Assembly: GCA_017484005.1 (NCBI GenBank)
Contig: JAFUTY010000035.1
Coordinates: 1 to 55,749, forward strand
Origin: Selenomonadaceae bacterium
GTDB lineage: Bacteria; Bacillota; Negativicutes; Selenomonadales; Selenomonadaceae
Reading direction: 5' to 3'
DNA: 55,749 nt
Shown: positions 9,515 through 17,276 of the stretch, in pieces
Numbering within the stretch: the stretch's first letter is position 1
Layout of the letters: the number at the start of each line of letters is the position of its first letter
Position numbers and translations under genes: made by a program
Notes under the pieces: generated by a model
The model's input: only the letters and a program-made list of their open reading frames with translations
Told to the model about the DNA's origin: nothing
Database searches by the model: none

Positions 9515-9706
9515 TTGGGAGATAAATATCGGCGATTGAAAGTGACTCCAGCGATGGCTCAATATCTCCGTGATATCGCTGAAGGTCGAGAGAAATTGAT
9601 TCCTGCTAAAGATCCGGAAGATCTATTTCGACAAATCCTCGGAAAGAATTGGCGGAAGAAATATAAAGTGAATGAGGAGGATGATTTTGATGAAAAACGA
9701 AGATGA
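9515..9706 (+). CDS. Antitoxin paralogue 1 (YafQ-type module)
   Basis: 63-residue protein starting with TTG at 9515 behind GAGGAGGGA. The core LKVTPAMAQYLRDIAEGRE is identical to that in the next gene. The C-terminus (FRQILGKNWRKKY) also matches its neighbour, so it is a tandem duplicate of the antitoxin. It may be a spare antitoxin or the partner of a lost toxin. The family is not recognised by name. Confidence 0.6.
   Translation: MGDKYRRLKVTPAMAQYLRDIAEGREKLIPAKDPEDLFRQILGKNWRKKYKVNEEDDFDEKRR
9535..9585 (+). repeat. 51-bp exact direct repeat, copy 1
   Basis: Identical to 9737-9787, offset 202 bp; both encode the LKVTPAMAQYLRDIAEG core of the antitoxin paralogues. Recombination between the copies would delete 202 bp and fuse the two genes, though not in frame because 202 is not a multiple of 3. 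Confidence 0.85.
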
Positions 9707-9881
9707 AAAAATCGAAATGGAGGATGAATATCGTCCATTGAAAGTGACTCCAGCGATGGCTCAATATCTCCGTGATATCGCTGAAGGGCGAGAGGAATTG
9801 ATTGGTCCTTACAAAGATGGCGAGGATATGGTTCGACAAATTCTTGGTGATGATTGGAGGGAGAAATATCACCAATGTTGA
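9690..9881 (+). CDS. Antitoxin paralogue 2, next to YafQ-like toxin
   Basis: 63-residue acidic protein (MKNEDEKIEMEDEYRPLKV...) ending DDWREKYHQC. Start ATG 9690 is chosen because GAGGAGG (9674-9680) lies 9 nt upstream; an earlier in-frame ATG (9672) overlaps that site. The stop codon overlaps the toxin start, a typical antitoxin-toxin coupling. It shares its core with the preceding gene. It does not look like a classical ribbon-helix-helix RelB/DinJ, so partner recognition may be unusual. Confidence 0.68.
   Translation: MKNEDEKIEMEDEYRPLKVTPAMAQYLRDIAEGREELIGPYKDGEDMVRQILGDDWREKYHQC
9737..9787 (+). repeat. 51-bp exact direct repeat, copy 2
   Basis: Second copy of the segment at 9535-9585, inside antitoxin paralogue 2. 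Confidence 0.85.
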
Positions 9882-10150
9882 CCGCTTTTTCATCCAAACG
9901 ATACAAAAAAGATCTCGAACGCATGGCTAGCCGCGGAAAGGAACTTCGGAAAATCATTGAAGTTTTTGATGCTCTCTGCCGCGAAGAAAATCTTGATCCG
10001 AAATATCGAGATCATGCATTGCATGGCGATTGGATTGGGCATCGCGAATGTCACATCGAGCCGGATTGGCTGCTCATATATCGAATCGATGGAGTGAATT
10101 TGATACTTGAACTCTGTCGAACTGGAACTCATGCAGATTTAGAATTCTGA
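9875..10150 (+). CDS. YafQ-family mRNA interferase toxin
   Basis: 91-residue RelE-superfamily toxin predicted to cleave mRNA on the ribosome. The sequence follows YafQ closely: SKRYKKDLERM at the N-terminus, DPKYRDHALHGDWIGHRECHIEPDWLLIYRI in the core (including the HxL and H...DWLLIY signature histidines), and LELCRTGTHADLEF at the C-terminus. ATG 9875 overlaps the antitoxin stop (9879-9881), with GGAGGGAGA upstream inside the antitoxin gene. It is the third gene of a three-gene module with two antitoxin paralogues. Confidence 0.9.
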   Translation: MLTAFSSKRYKKDLERMASRGKELRKIIEVFDALCREENLDPKYRDHALHGDWIGHRECHIEPDWLLIYRIDGVNLILELCRTGTHADLEF

Positions 10151-10160
10151 ATCCGAACAA

Positions 10161-10206
10161 GAAAGATCCCCGATAGATCAATTGCGATCTGTCGGGGATC
10201 TTTTTT
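10161..10206. terminator. Bidirectional rho-independent terminator
   Basis: Near-perfect inverted repeat GATCCCCGA...TCGGGGATC (10165-10200) followed by T6, between the convergent YafQ and DUF4145-like genes. Confidence 0.88.
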
Positions 10207-10215
10207 ATTTGTGAA

Positions 10216-10743
10216 TCATTTTTTATTCGCGAGAATTGCTAATCCGAGAACCGCCGCTCCTCCCAATGCTGCCGCTCCATATTTCAACGCGCTATCTAAC
10301 AATGTATCTTCCGTTGGAATATCATCGCGATCAAACGATTTCGAGATTCGATTGATTCCATAATATCGATCAAGCCATTTCACGAGATCAAAAACATTCT
10401 CGAGACAATTTTTAGCCTGTTGATCTGTTGGAACTTTTGGAGGCACATGAATTACATCGTTGCAAATTTTTCGAGTCCATTGAAGTCGTCGCAACAAATT
10501 TTGATCAATGATTTTTTGAAAATTTTTGCCGGAGAGTTGACGATAGAGCAATCCACCTTCACCAGATTCTGGAATTAGATTCTTGTTACGGTTATAAATC
10601 CAATTCATCACCGATTCGAGAGCAGTTCGAGATGTTTTGACGCAATTATCCGGCGATGTTTTGAATGAATTTTCCGCATCGATGCATGCCTTGGCAAAAC
10701 TTCGATATTCCGGAACGTTTTCGAGCACTGAAAAATTTGCCAT
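10216..10743 (-). CDS. DUF4145-like protein with C-terminal membrane anchor
   Basis: 175-residue protein. The first 140 residues resemble DUF4145 (KTSRTALESVMNWIYNR and LRRLQWTRKICNDVIHVP), a domain often found beside or fused to restriction and defence proteins. A glycine/alanine-rich hydrophobic segment at the C-terminus (YGAAALGGAAVLGLAILANKK) suggests a single tail membrane helix. ATG 10743 is chosen because AGGAGG is correctly spaced; a longer frame to 10833 would overlap the upstream gene. It begins 1 nt after the EcsC-like gene, so the two form an operon. Confidence 0.6.
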   Translation of the reverse strand: MANFSVLENVPEYRSFAKACIDAENSFKTSPDNCVKTSRTALESVMNWIYNRNKNLIPESGEGGLLYRQLSGKNFQKIIDQNLLRRLQWTRKICNDVIHVPPKVPTDQQAKNCLENVFDLVKWLDRYYGINRISKSFDRDDIPTEDTLLDSALKYGAAALGGAAVLGLAILANKK

Positions 10744-10744
10744 G

Positions 10745-11370
10745 CTATCTCCTCCTATGATTTTGAATGAAATATTTTTTCGCGATGTCTCCAACTTTAT
10801 TAGTGTAAGCTCCATCGAAAACTGCACCGACAATTCCGCCGAGCAATGGAACGAGTTTTGTGAGATTCACTGCACCTTTCCCGCCCGCTTGAGTGATAAG
10901 TTTGATTCCCACCGCTTTATTGATTTGATCGAGAATCGCTTTAGTCGATTGCTTTTGAATGATCTGACTTGCGATATTTTCGACGCATTTGATTCCTGCA
11001 TTTCGAAGAACTTCTGACGCCGCTCCTCCACATAACGCTAGATAAATTGCCGTTCTAACTTGATCGCTACGAATGTCATGTCCTCCCATGTATGCTATCG
11101 CGCCAACCATTCGAATTTGAATGAAAAATTTGCCGCTAAATCCGCTGGGATAGTTATCGGCAACGTTATCAATCCTCCGAGCCCCGTCATAAATCCCGCA
11201 ACACTACATTTTGCAACTTGAACGCGAATCAAATCATCAACTTTATCCTCGAGCGAGCCGGATGTTTTCAAATAATCCCGCGCGAGCTCTTCGATTGAAT
11301 CCTGTCCAATTAATCCATCAAGTGCCTGGTTGTAAATCGAATCTAAAACTGCGAGCGATTTATCTGACAT
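10745..11370 (-). pseudogene. EcsC-family membrane protein, frameshifted
   Basis: Two overlapping frames make up one EcsC-family protein (function poorly known). The first (11370 down to about 11095) carries CSVAGFMTGLGGLITLPITIPADLAANF, then goes out of frame and stops. The second carries MVGAIAYMGGHDIRSDQVRTAIYLAL and continues to LLGGIVGAVFDGAYTNKVGDIAKKYF. At A5 (11124-11128, T5 on the coding strand) a sixth T would join them as AANFFIQIRMVGAIAYMGG, which fits the family. Start ATG 11370 has GGAGGTGG upstream. Either a real inactivating deletion or a homopolymer error. Confidence 0.78.
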
Positions 11371-11442
11371 CGAAACCACCTCCAACTGAAATTTTTTGAC
11401 AATATATCGCAAGTTTCAAATTCCTACAATAGATCTAGTCCC

Positions 11443-11481
11443 GAAAAGAAAAAGATCTCTCGAGAGTTTATCGAGAGATCC
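11443..11481 (-). terminator. Terminator overlapping the end of the TerD-vWA gene
   Basis: Perfect 10-bp arms GATCTCTCGA/TCGAGAGATC (11454-11480); on the minus strand the hairpin is followed by a T-rich run. The stem includes the last codons and stop of the gene ending at 11468. Confidence 0.75.
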
Positions 11482-12517
11482 ATTCTAAAAATTTTTTCCG
11501 AAGACAATTTCGAATTTCCCAATCTTTCATCGAGGCAAAATCATCGAGCTCTGCAAAATTCACATTTGGAAGTTCAGCAAATTTTCGAAGATGTTTATAT
11601 CCATTCGAACCAAAAATTTTTGTGATCCAATTTTTTCCACCGATTCCGAAGAAATTCCAGAAAATCGGAAGTTGCTGCGAATCGATCAAAATATTCCGAA
11701 CCCATTTTCGATCGTGGAAATTTCCATTCGTGATTATCACTGCGAGCGTTGGATTTTGAATCGATCTGAATTCATCGACAATCATTTCCATTGCGACATA
11801 TGGATCATTTTTCGTCCCGAGCATCAAAGTTTCAGAATCGCGCGGCGGTATATTAATGAAGAAATTTGAAAAATTGATCGGCTCGAGTCGAATTGCCCGC
11901 GATGCATATGCAAAATAATCGATTTCAGATTCCGCATCGATTTTCAAAAGTTCCGGAATCATTCGAATCGCAAGCCGATGAATCGAATCCAAATCTGAAT
12001 CTGGCGACAAATCTACAACTAGAATCGTTCGCGTTGAATTCTTTTCGAGATTCATTCGCGATTTTTGAGATAGTCCATTGAATTCCTCGCGAAAAAATTG
12101 AAGTCTCCAATTGACTCGATCCGCTGAAAATGTTCGCGCGAGATCAGCTATCACGATGGCTTGCGATGGATCTATGTCTGATTCTTTCAATTGAAATGTG
12201 GATTTCTTCGATGCGACTGGCGACACTTGAATCGAAAAATTCGATCGTGATTCTCCACGGCGCAATTTCAAAGGATTCACGACGAAGATCAATTTGCGAA
12301 TTTCCTCTGGAATATGTGACAGGATTATTTCAATCGATTCATCGAAAAGCGTGAGTGCTCCATCGATTGCGCGTTTTTGTCCCTTGAAAATTGAACATTT
12401 CGGATCGAATTTTCCTTCCGCATCGATTCCAAAACAAAACAGATCATAGAATCGCGAGCCGTGAAGTTGAAATTGCAATTTGAGAATATCATCAGGCGGG
12501 AATGAATAAGATCGCAT
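11468..12517 (-). CDS. TerD-domain/von Willebrand A-domain protein (TerF-like)
   Basis: 349-residue cytosolic protein. The N-terminal 110 residues resemble TerD-family stress proteins (FYDLFCFGIDAEGKFDPKC, then IRKLIFVVNPL). The C-terminal half resembles a von Willebrand A domain: LVVDLSPDSDLD takes the place of the DxSxS metal site, followed by LAVIITNGN and a final NVNFAELDDF. The order TerD then vWA matches TerF of tellurite-resistance clusters. The metal site looks altered. ATG 12517 is chosen because GAGGAGGAATTC precedes it; the frame stays open upstream to 12769, but only by reading through the poly-C run as polyproline. Divergent from the AAA+ gene, whose poly-G promoter lies between them. 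Confidence 0.7.
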   Translation of the reverse strand: MRSYSFPPDDILKLQFQLHGSRFYDLFCFGIDAEGKFDPKCSIFKGQKRAIDGALTLFDESIEIILSHIPEEIRKLIFVVNPLKLRRGESRSNFSIQVSPVASKKSTFQLKESDIDPSQAIVIADLARTFSADRVNWRLQFFREEFNGLSQKSRMNLEKNSTRTILVVDLSPDSDLDSIHRLAIRMIPELLKIDAESEIDYFAYASRAIRLEPINFSNFFINIPPRDSETLMLGTKNDPYVAMEMIVDEFRSIQNPTLAVIITNGNFHDRKWVRNILIDSQQLPIFWNFFGIGGKNWITKIFGSNGYKHLRKFAELPNVNFAELDDFASMKDWEIRNCLRKKFLEWISR

Positions 12518-12576
12518 CGTGAATTCCTCCTCGCGAGGATTTTCTTTCGATTCGAGCATTTTGTCGAAATTGACTA

Positions 12577-12610
12577 TTGACTCGGGGGGGGGGGGGGGCT
12601 GAATTATAAT
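12577..12610 (+). promoter_or_regulatory. Candidate phase-variable promoter with G15 run in the spacer
   Basis: TTGACT (12577-12582) and a perfect TATAAT (12605-12610) are separated by 22 nt made of C, 15 G (12584-12598) and CTGAAT. A 17-nt spacer would need 10 G. TATAAT lies 31 nt before the AAA+ start codon, leaving a leader of about 25 nt with GGAGGG at 12630-12635. A second TTGACT occurs at 12570-12575. Slippage in the run should tune or switch transcription. At the present length the promoter is predicted to be weak or off. Confidence 0.68.
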
Positions 12611-12641
12611 CTTACCAAATTCATTTTTTGGAGGGATGTAG

Positions 12642-13529
12642 ATGATTCCAATTCCAAAGTCCGATTCAAAAACTTCAGAATCAAAAAAATCTCCCGAGCC
12701 ACAAATTGAATTCTTTCCGGAAGAGCCTCGATACTCTTTCAACGATCTGATTCTCCCAGACAGCGTCAAAGATCAAATTCTCGATGTCGCTGATTATGCA
12801 GAGAATAGCAAGATCGTTTTCGAGACTTGGAATTTCCAATCAGTTTTCAAGCAATCGAAACGAGTCGGAATCAATCTCTACGGCGCACCTGGAACTGGCA
12901 AGACCATGGCAGCTCATGCGATTGCTAAACATCTCGGTAGAAAAATTTTAGCTGTCAATTATGCCGATATCGAATCCAAATACGTCGGCGAGACTCCTAA
13001 AAATATTCGGAAAGCTTTCGAGGCGGCTAAATCTACAAACTCGATTCTGTTTTTCGATGAAGCCGATGCAATTCTTTCGAAACGAGTCACGAATATGACA
13101 AGTGCGACTGATGTCAGTGTCAATCAAACTCGATCCGTGATGTTGATGGTGATGAATGATTATCAGGATTTCGTGATTTTTGCAACAAATTTCATCGAGA
13201 ATTTTGATCCTGCATTCATGCGTCGAATCTCGTCTCACATCGAATTTCCGTTGCCAGATCTGAAATGTCGCCGACAGCTTTGGGAACATTATATTCCGAA
13301 AGAAATGCCGAATGATATTGATGCGGTTGAGATTGCGACGAAGTATGAAGGAATTTCTGGAAGTGATATTTCGAATGCGATATTGATGGCAGCATTCAAA
13401 GCGGCTCGGCGTCGAGAATCGATCGTTAGAAAGGAATTAGTTTTTGAATCGATTGAGGCAACTATCGCAAGTCGAAGATCAAATCAAGGATTGAAACTTG
13501 TTGAAGAAGGAAGTGAAGTTTCGTCATGA
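12642..13529 (+). CDS. AAA+ ATPase
   Basis: 295-residue classical AAA+ protein. A short N-terminal region (1-35) is followed by an AAA core: Walker A GAPGTGKT (81-88), pore-like residues KYVGE (113-117), Walker B ILFFDEAD (135-142), sensor-1 region VIFATNF, arginine-finger region FDPAFMRRI, and a small C-terminal domain with YEGISGSDISNAI. It resembles the FtsH/VPS4/SpoVK-like ATPases that remodel or unfold protein substrates; no protease domain is attached. It leads an apparent operon with two or three small proteins, two with membrane segments, and overlaps the next gene by ATGA. The poly-G spacer promoter lies just upstream, so expression may be phase-variable. Confidence 0.85.
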   Translation: MIPIPKSDSKTSESKKSPEPQIEFFPEEPRYSFNDLILPDSVKDQILDVADYAENSKIVFETWNFQSVFKQSKRVGINLYGAPGTGKTMAAHAIAKHLGRKILAVNYADIESKYVGETPKNIRKAFEAAKSTNSILFFDEADAILSKRVTNMTSATDVSVNQTRSVMLMVMNDYQDFVIFATNFIENFDPAFMRRISSHIEFPLPDLKCRRQLWEHYIPKEMPNDIDAVEIATKYEGISGSDISNAILMAAFKAARRRESIVRKELVFESIEATIASRRSNQGLKLVEEGSEVSS

Positions 13530-13771
13530 TTCCAGTGTTGGTTGGATTGGCGGCAGTTGCAGGAGGCGCATTGATAGCATCCTCTTCCAAAAATGAGGAT
13601 GAACAATGGCATGTTGAAACAACAACTCGAAGAATTCCAGAAAATCAAGTTCCTGACGAAATAAAGTCATTGCTTTTGTCAGATTCGAACCGTCCATCGA
13701 ATTCGCGTTTTGAATTTCATGAAGCATCGAAAGATGAGATTCCAAAATTTGTTAGTCGCGAATTGAAATAA
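13526..13771 (+). CDS. Small membrane-anchored protein of the AAA+ cluster
   Basis: 81-residue protein of unknown function. Residues 1-19 form one hydrophobic glycine/alanine-rich helix (MIPVLVGLAAVAGGALIAS), followed by a hydrophilic tail containing PENQVPDEIKSLLLSD. Its ATG overlaps the stop of the AAA+ gene (ATGA), so translation is coupled. The segment RIPENQVPDEI loosely resembles SEIPEEEVSDEV in the next protein, hinting at a shared docking motif. No family recognised. Confidence 0.6.
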   Translation: MIPVLVGLAAVAGGALIASSSKNEDEQWHVETTTRRIPENQVPDEIKSLLLSDSNRPSNSRFEFHEASKDEIPKFVSRELK

Positions 13772-13786
13772 AGGAGTGAATTGAAA

Positions 13787-14188
13787 ATGTTGCCAGTTCT
13801 GCTTTTTCCGGGATTTTGGGGAGCAGTTGCAGCAGGAGCAGCCGCTGGTGCATTGGCGGCTGTTGTAGTTTACAACTGGAGAGCGATCGTCGATTGGTTT
13901 AAAGGTTTGTGGCGTTCAGTTAAATCATTCCTATCGGATTGCTTACAACATGGATTTGGAGCAACTGTTGCGACTCGAGTGAAAAGATTGGCAAACGGCA
14001 TGGTTCAATTTGCCGTTCGTTTATTTCAAAAAGATCCAAACACCAACAAAGTTTACGCGAGCAAACCAGAAATGTCGGAGATTCCAGAGGAAGAAGTTTC
14101 AGACGAAGTCATGGACGAGCTCGATATGCATGGCGGGCAAGTTGAATTTAATCGTCGGAAAACTGAGCAGCTGTGTCTCCAATACTAA
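13787..14188 (+). CDS. Small membrane protein of the AAA+ cluster
   Basis: 133-residue protein of unknown function with an N-terminal alanine/glycine-rich hydrophobic segment (about residues 1-30). An amphipathic, basic stretch follows (RAIVDWFKGLWRSVKSFL), then an acidic tail with SEIPEEEVSDEVMDEL. ATG 13787 is preferred over TTG 13781 because AAGGAG (13771-13776) is better spaced. It starts 15 nt after the preceding gene, same strand, consistent with one operon with the AAA+ ATPase. Confidence 0.6.
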   Translation: MLPVLLFPGFWGAVAAGAAAGALAAVVVYNWRAIVDWFKGLWRSVKSFLSDCLQHGFGATVATRVKRLANGMVQFAVRLFQKDPNTNKVYASKPEMSEIPEEEVSDEVMDELDMHGGQVEFNRRKTEQLCLQY

Positions 14189-14206
14189 ATCTATCGAGAT
14201 GATAGC

Positions 14207-14608
14207 ATGTTGAAACGCAAGGAAAATGAATTCAGTTTTCTTGAAGGGCTGGCGTCGGCATTTGATGATCTTCGAAGTTTTTCCATTGACGACTTTGCCA
14301 ATTATGTTCATGAAACTCTCATCAAGAAAATTGTTGCGACTGAACAGGAACAAACTCTCAGATTTCGAAGTGGAGAAATTCTTTTCGAATATATTGACGA
14401 GAAAAATTTTCGAGTCTCATACAAATGCTATTTCGGTGAATTTGGCAAAGATCAATTGAAACTCATGAAATTTTATGAGGATTACAAAATCTCACTGCTC
14501 AAACAAACAGCAATCGAAGAGTTGAAATCGAAAGGCAAAATTGAATTCGATATCACTCCGCCAACTTCCGAGGAACGTGATAAAATTCTCCGCGAAATAA
14601 AAAAATGA
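14207..14608 (+). CDS. Hypothetical protein of the AAA+ cluster
   Basis: 133-residue soluble protein with no recognised family. It is mixed alpha/beta: a helical first half (FSFLEGLASAFDDLRSF, ETLIKKIVATEQEQ), a central beta-like segment (GEILFEYIDEKNFRVSYKCYFG), and a charged C-terminal helix. The ribosome binding site is weak (GAGAT). It begins 18 nt after the preceding gene and is the last clear member of the AAA+ operon. Confidence 0.55.
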   Translation: MLKRKENEFSFLEGLASAFDDLRSFSIDDFANYVHETLIKKIVATEQEQTLRFRSGEILFEYIDEKNFRVSYKCYFGEFGKDQLKLMKFYEDYKISLLKQTAIEELKSKGKIEFDITPPTSEERDKILREIKK

Positions 14609-14621
14609 AAGCGGCGATTAA

Positions 14622-14876
14622 ATGTTTCCATGCAATCAATGCGGCGCATGTTGTCGGCAGATCGAAAAAATTCCATTCGCAGTTGACATGAAACTTCCAG
14701 ATGGATCTTGCAAATATCTCGATCATGAATCGAATCTCTGCACGATCTACAAATCTCGCCCGATATTCTGCCGCGTCGATGATTATTATGATCAATTTCT
14801 CACAGATAAAATTTCTCGCGAGGATTTTTACAGACAGAATCTCGATGCGTGCGAGGAACTTCGAAAAAATTTATGA
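14622..14876 (+). CDS. YkgJ-family cysteine-cluster protein
   Basis: 84-residue protein with a CxxCGACC motif at residues 4-10 and further cysteines in GSCKYL, LCTIYKSRPIFCR and the C-terminal DACEEL. This spacing is typical of the YkgJ/UPF0153 zinc- or iron-sulfur-binding family; its role is not established. It starts 13 nt after the preceding gene and ends 84 nt before frr. It could be read with either unit. Confidence 0.8.
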   Translation: MFPCNQCGACCRQIEKIPFAVDMKLPDGSCKYLDHESNLCTIYKSRPIFCRVDDYYDQFLTDKISREDFYRQNLDACEELRKNL

Positions 14877-14960
14877 ATTTCTCGATTGAAACTCTCGCGG
14901 TAGATTTTTGCGATCGATTGTTGTATCATGCGCAAAACTGAATCGCGAGGAGGCATAACA

Positions 14961-15518
14961 ATGGTCAAAGAGATTCTCTCGTCAAGCGAAGAGAGATTGA
15001 AAAAAAGTGTCGAAGCTCTCAAAAGTGAATTTGCATCGCTCAGAACCGGTCGAGCATCTTCATCTCTGCTCGATAAAGTGCTCGTCGATTATTACGGCAC
15101 ACCAACTCCAGTCAATCAAATTGCGCAGGTCACAGTTCCTGAGCCGCGAATGATTATGATCAAAGCGTATGAAAAAAATATGCTCAAGGAAATCGAAAAA
15201 GCAATTCAAAAATCGGATCTCGGTTTGAATCCAAATTCTGATGGCGCAGTCATTCGACTCTCAATTCCGCAGCTCACTCAAGAACGTCGCAAGGAACTTG
15301 TCAAAGTCGTCAATAAAAAAGCTGAAGATGCTAAAGTCGCAATGAGAAATATTCGCCGCGATGGCAATGAGGAGATCAAAAAGCTCGAGAAGGCTAAGGA
15401 AATCACTGAAGACGATCGCAAAAAAGGTCAGGAAGATATTCAAAAGCTCCTCGACAAATATATCAAGCTTGTCGATGATGCTCGCGCGAAAAAAGAAAAG
15501 GAAGTCATGGAAGTTTAA
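14961..15518 (+). CDS. frr: Ribosome recycling factor
   Basis: With EF-G, splits the post-termination ribosome. 185 residues, the normal length, with the hallmark segments [28 protein letters not shown], and the C-terminal coiled arm ([27 protein letters not shown]). ATG 14961 is chosen because GAGGAGG lies 9 nt upstream; the frame is open to 14928. First gene of the frr-uppS-cdsA-dxr-rseP block. A hairpin after frr may lower read-through into uppS. Confidence 0.97.
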   Translation: MVKEILSSSEERLKKSVEALKSEFASLRTGRASSSLLDKVLVDYYGTPTPVNQIAQVTVPEPRMIMIKAYEKNMLKEIEKAIQKSDLGLNPNSDGAVIRLSIPQLTQERRKELVKVVNKKAEDAKVAMRNIRRDGNEEIKKLEKAKEITEDDRKKGQEDIQKLLDKYIKLVDDARAKKEKEVMEV

Positions 15519-15549
15519 ATCGAAGTCTAAAATCTCGCGAAACTTCAAT

Positions 15550-15588
15550 AGATCCCTCTTGATTTTGTATCGAGAGGGATTTATTTTT
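15550..15588 (+). terminator. Intra-operon terminator/attenuator after frr
   Basis: ATCCCTCT and AGAGGGAT arms (15552-15580) followed by TTATTTTT, between frr and uppS. Probably a partial terminator that tunes expression of the lipid genes. Confidence 0.7.
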
Positions 15589-15621
15589 GTCCAGAAAAAA
15601 ATTTGCAAAGGAGAATCTCTA

Positions 15622-16404
15622 ATGGTTTGGGATTCAGACACATTTCCAATTCCGCGTAAAGGAGATCCCCTCTTCGAAAAAATCAAATGGTCTCGATTGC
15701 CTAAACATGTCGCGATAATAATGGATGGAAACGGTCGCTGGGCAAAACGTCGAGGACTCTTTCGAACTGCTGGACACACTGCCGGCGTTCGAATGTTGAA
15801 AAAAATTTTGAAAGTCGCAATTGGATTAGAACTCGAGGCGTTGACAGTCTATGCATTTTCAACTGAAAATTGGAAACGTCCTCAAGCTGAAGTCGATTTT
15901 TTAATGAAGCTTTTTGCTGAATATTTAGATCGCGAAACTCAAGAAATGTCCGAGGATAACGTTCGAATCAAATTTTTGGGGCGAATCGATGAACTTGCAC
16001 CGAGTCTGCAGAATCGAATTCGATCCGCGGAAGATTTAATGAAGGAAAATTCCGGAGTCAGATTCAACGTCGCGACAAATTATGGCGGCAAGGATGAAAT
16101 AATTCGTGCAGTTCAAAAAATTATCGAGAGTGGAATCGATCCAAATTCGATCAACGAGCATAACTTCGATCAATTTTTGGACACATCGGAAGATCCGCCG
16201 GTCGATTTATTGATTCGAACTTCCGGCGATAAAAGATTGAGCAACTTTCTTCTATGGCAAACTGCATATGCTGAATTCTATTTCGCGAACGAGGCATTTC
16301 CAGAATTCACTCCCGAAGCATTTGTCGAAGCGATTATCGATTTTGGAAATCGCGACAGGAGATTCGGCGGCTTGAAAAATTCGAAAGGAACTTCCAAATC
16401 ATGA
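15622..16404 (+). CDS. uppS: Undecaprenyl diphosphate synthase
   Basis: cis-Prenyltransferase that makes the C55 carrier lipid for peptidoglycan and surface polysaccharides. 260 residues. Signature segments are IIMDGNGRWAKRRG (catalytic Asp), AFSTENWKRP and DLLIRTSGDKRLSNFLLWQTAYAEFYF. ATG 15622 is chosen because AAGGAGA lies just upstream and the protein then starts about 30 residues before the conserved IIMDGNG, as usual; the frame is open much further upstream but overlaps frr and the hairpin. The end overlaps cdsA by 4 nt. Confidence 0.96.
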   Translation: MVWDSDTFPIPRKGDPLFEKIKWSRLPKHVAIIMDGNGRWAKRRGLFRTAGHTAGVRMLKKILKVAIGLELEALTVYAFSTENWKRPQAEVDFLMKLFAEYLDRETQEMSEDNVRIKFLGRIDELAPSLQNRIRSAEDLMKENSGVRFNVATNYGGKDEIIRAVQKIIESGIDPNSINEHNFDQFLDTSEDPPVDLLIRTSGDKRLSNFLLWQTAYAEFYFANEAFPEFTPEAFVEAIIDFGNRDRRFGGLKNSKGTSKS

Positions 16405-17276
16405 TCACGAGAATTTTCACAGGGATAATTGGAATTTCAATCATTGCGATTATGATTCAGCAGGGCGGAAGAGTTTTTGCAGGAATGTCATTGATTCTTG
16501 CATTTATCGCGTGGCATGAACTTTCAGATTTGCTCGAACGCCGTCGAATTCATCTCACTTATGTTTTTGGATTCATTGCAATCACAGGAATTCTCGGAAT
16601 TGCATACATGTCCTCGGCAACACATCTATTTTCATCGATAACATTTTCGACAATAATTCTTCCAGCGATGCTCGCGATTTCATTTTGGATTCTGATTTTG
16701 ACACTGATTTTTTATCAGCTCGTCAATCCTCCAGACGCCTTAGCATCGATCGGCGGAATTTTTTACATCGGATTTCCATTTGCATTTCTGATTTTACTTC
16801 GCGGAATGGGATCTGATTTGATTGAAACTCCCCTCGATCAATATGGAATCCATTTGCAGCTTGGATCTGCGCTCGTTTGGATGATGTTTTTAGGAACTTG
16901 GGCGAGCGATACATTTGCATATTTCGTCGGAACTGCATTCGGCTCGCATCGACTTGCCCCCTCGATTTCTCCAAAAAAATCTGTCGAGGGATTTCTCGGT
17001 GGAGTGTTGGGAACAGTCGCAACGACATCTCTAGTTGGAAATTTGATTTTCCATTTCCCCGCGATTGAAATGGCAGTCTTTGGATTTGGAATTGCAATTG
17101 CCGCGACGATTGGAGATCTTGTCGAATCAGTTATCAAGCGATTCGCAGGGATGAAAGATTCCGGCGATATCATTCCAGGGCATGGCGGTGTGCTCGACCG
17201 ATTCGATTCACTGCTATTCACCGCGCCAGCTGCATATTATTTCTTCATCTACATTTTCACGATAGGAGAATTTTAA
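16401..17276 (+). CDS. cdsA: Phosphatidate cytidylyltransferase (CDP-diacylglycerol synthase)
   Basis: Polytopic membrane enzyme converting phosphatidate and CTP to CDP-diacylglycerol. 291 residues, about eight hydrophobic segments. The C-terminal CDP-DAG synthase signature is present: SPKKSVEGFLGG, then GDLVESVIKRFAGMKDSGDIIPGHGGVLDRFDS with the metal-binding aspartates. Overlaps uppS by 4 nt and touches dxr by TAATG, showing tight translational coupling. Confidence 0.96.
   Translation: MITRIFTGIIGISIIAIMIQQGGRVFAGMSLILAFIAWHELSDLLERRRIHLTYVFGFIAITGILGIAYMSSATHLFSSITFSTIILPAMLAISFWILILTLIFYQLVNPPDALASIGGIFYIGFPFAFLILLRGMGSDLIETPLDQYGIHLQLGSALVWMMFLGTWASDTFAYFVGTAFGSHRLAPSISPKKSVEGFLGGVLGTVATTSLVGNLIFHFPAIEMAVFGFGIAIAATIGDLVESVIKRFAGMKDSGDIIPGHGGVLDRFDSLLFTAPAAYYFFIYIFTIGEF

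Noticed and set aside
12518..12769. N-terminal extension of the TerD-vWA protein reading through the poly-C run as polyproline
   Set aside because: A well-spaced GAGGAGG precedes ATG 12517, the TerD domain starts right there, and the extension would cross the promoter and start of the divergent AAA+ gene.
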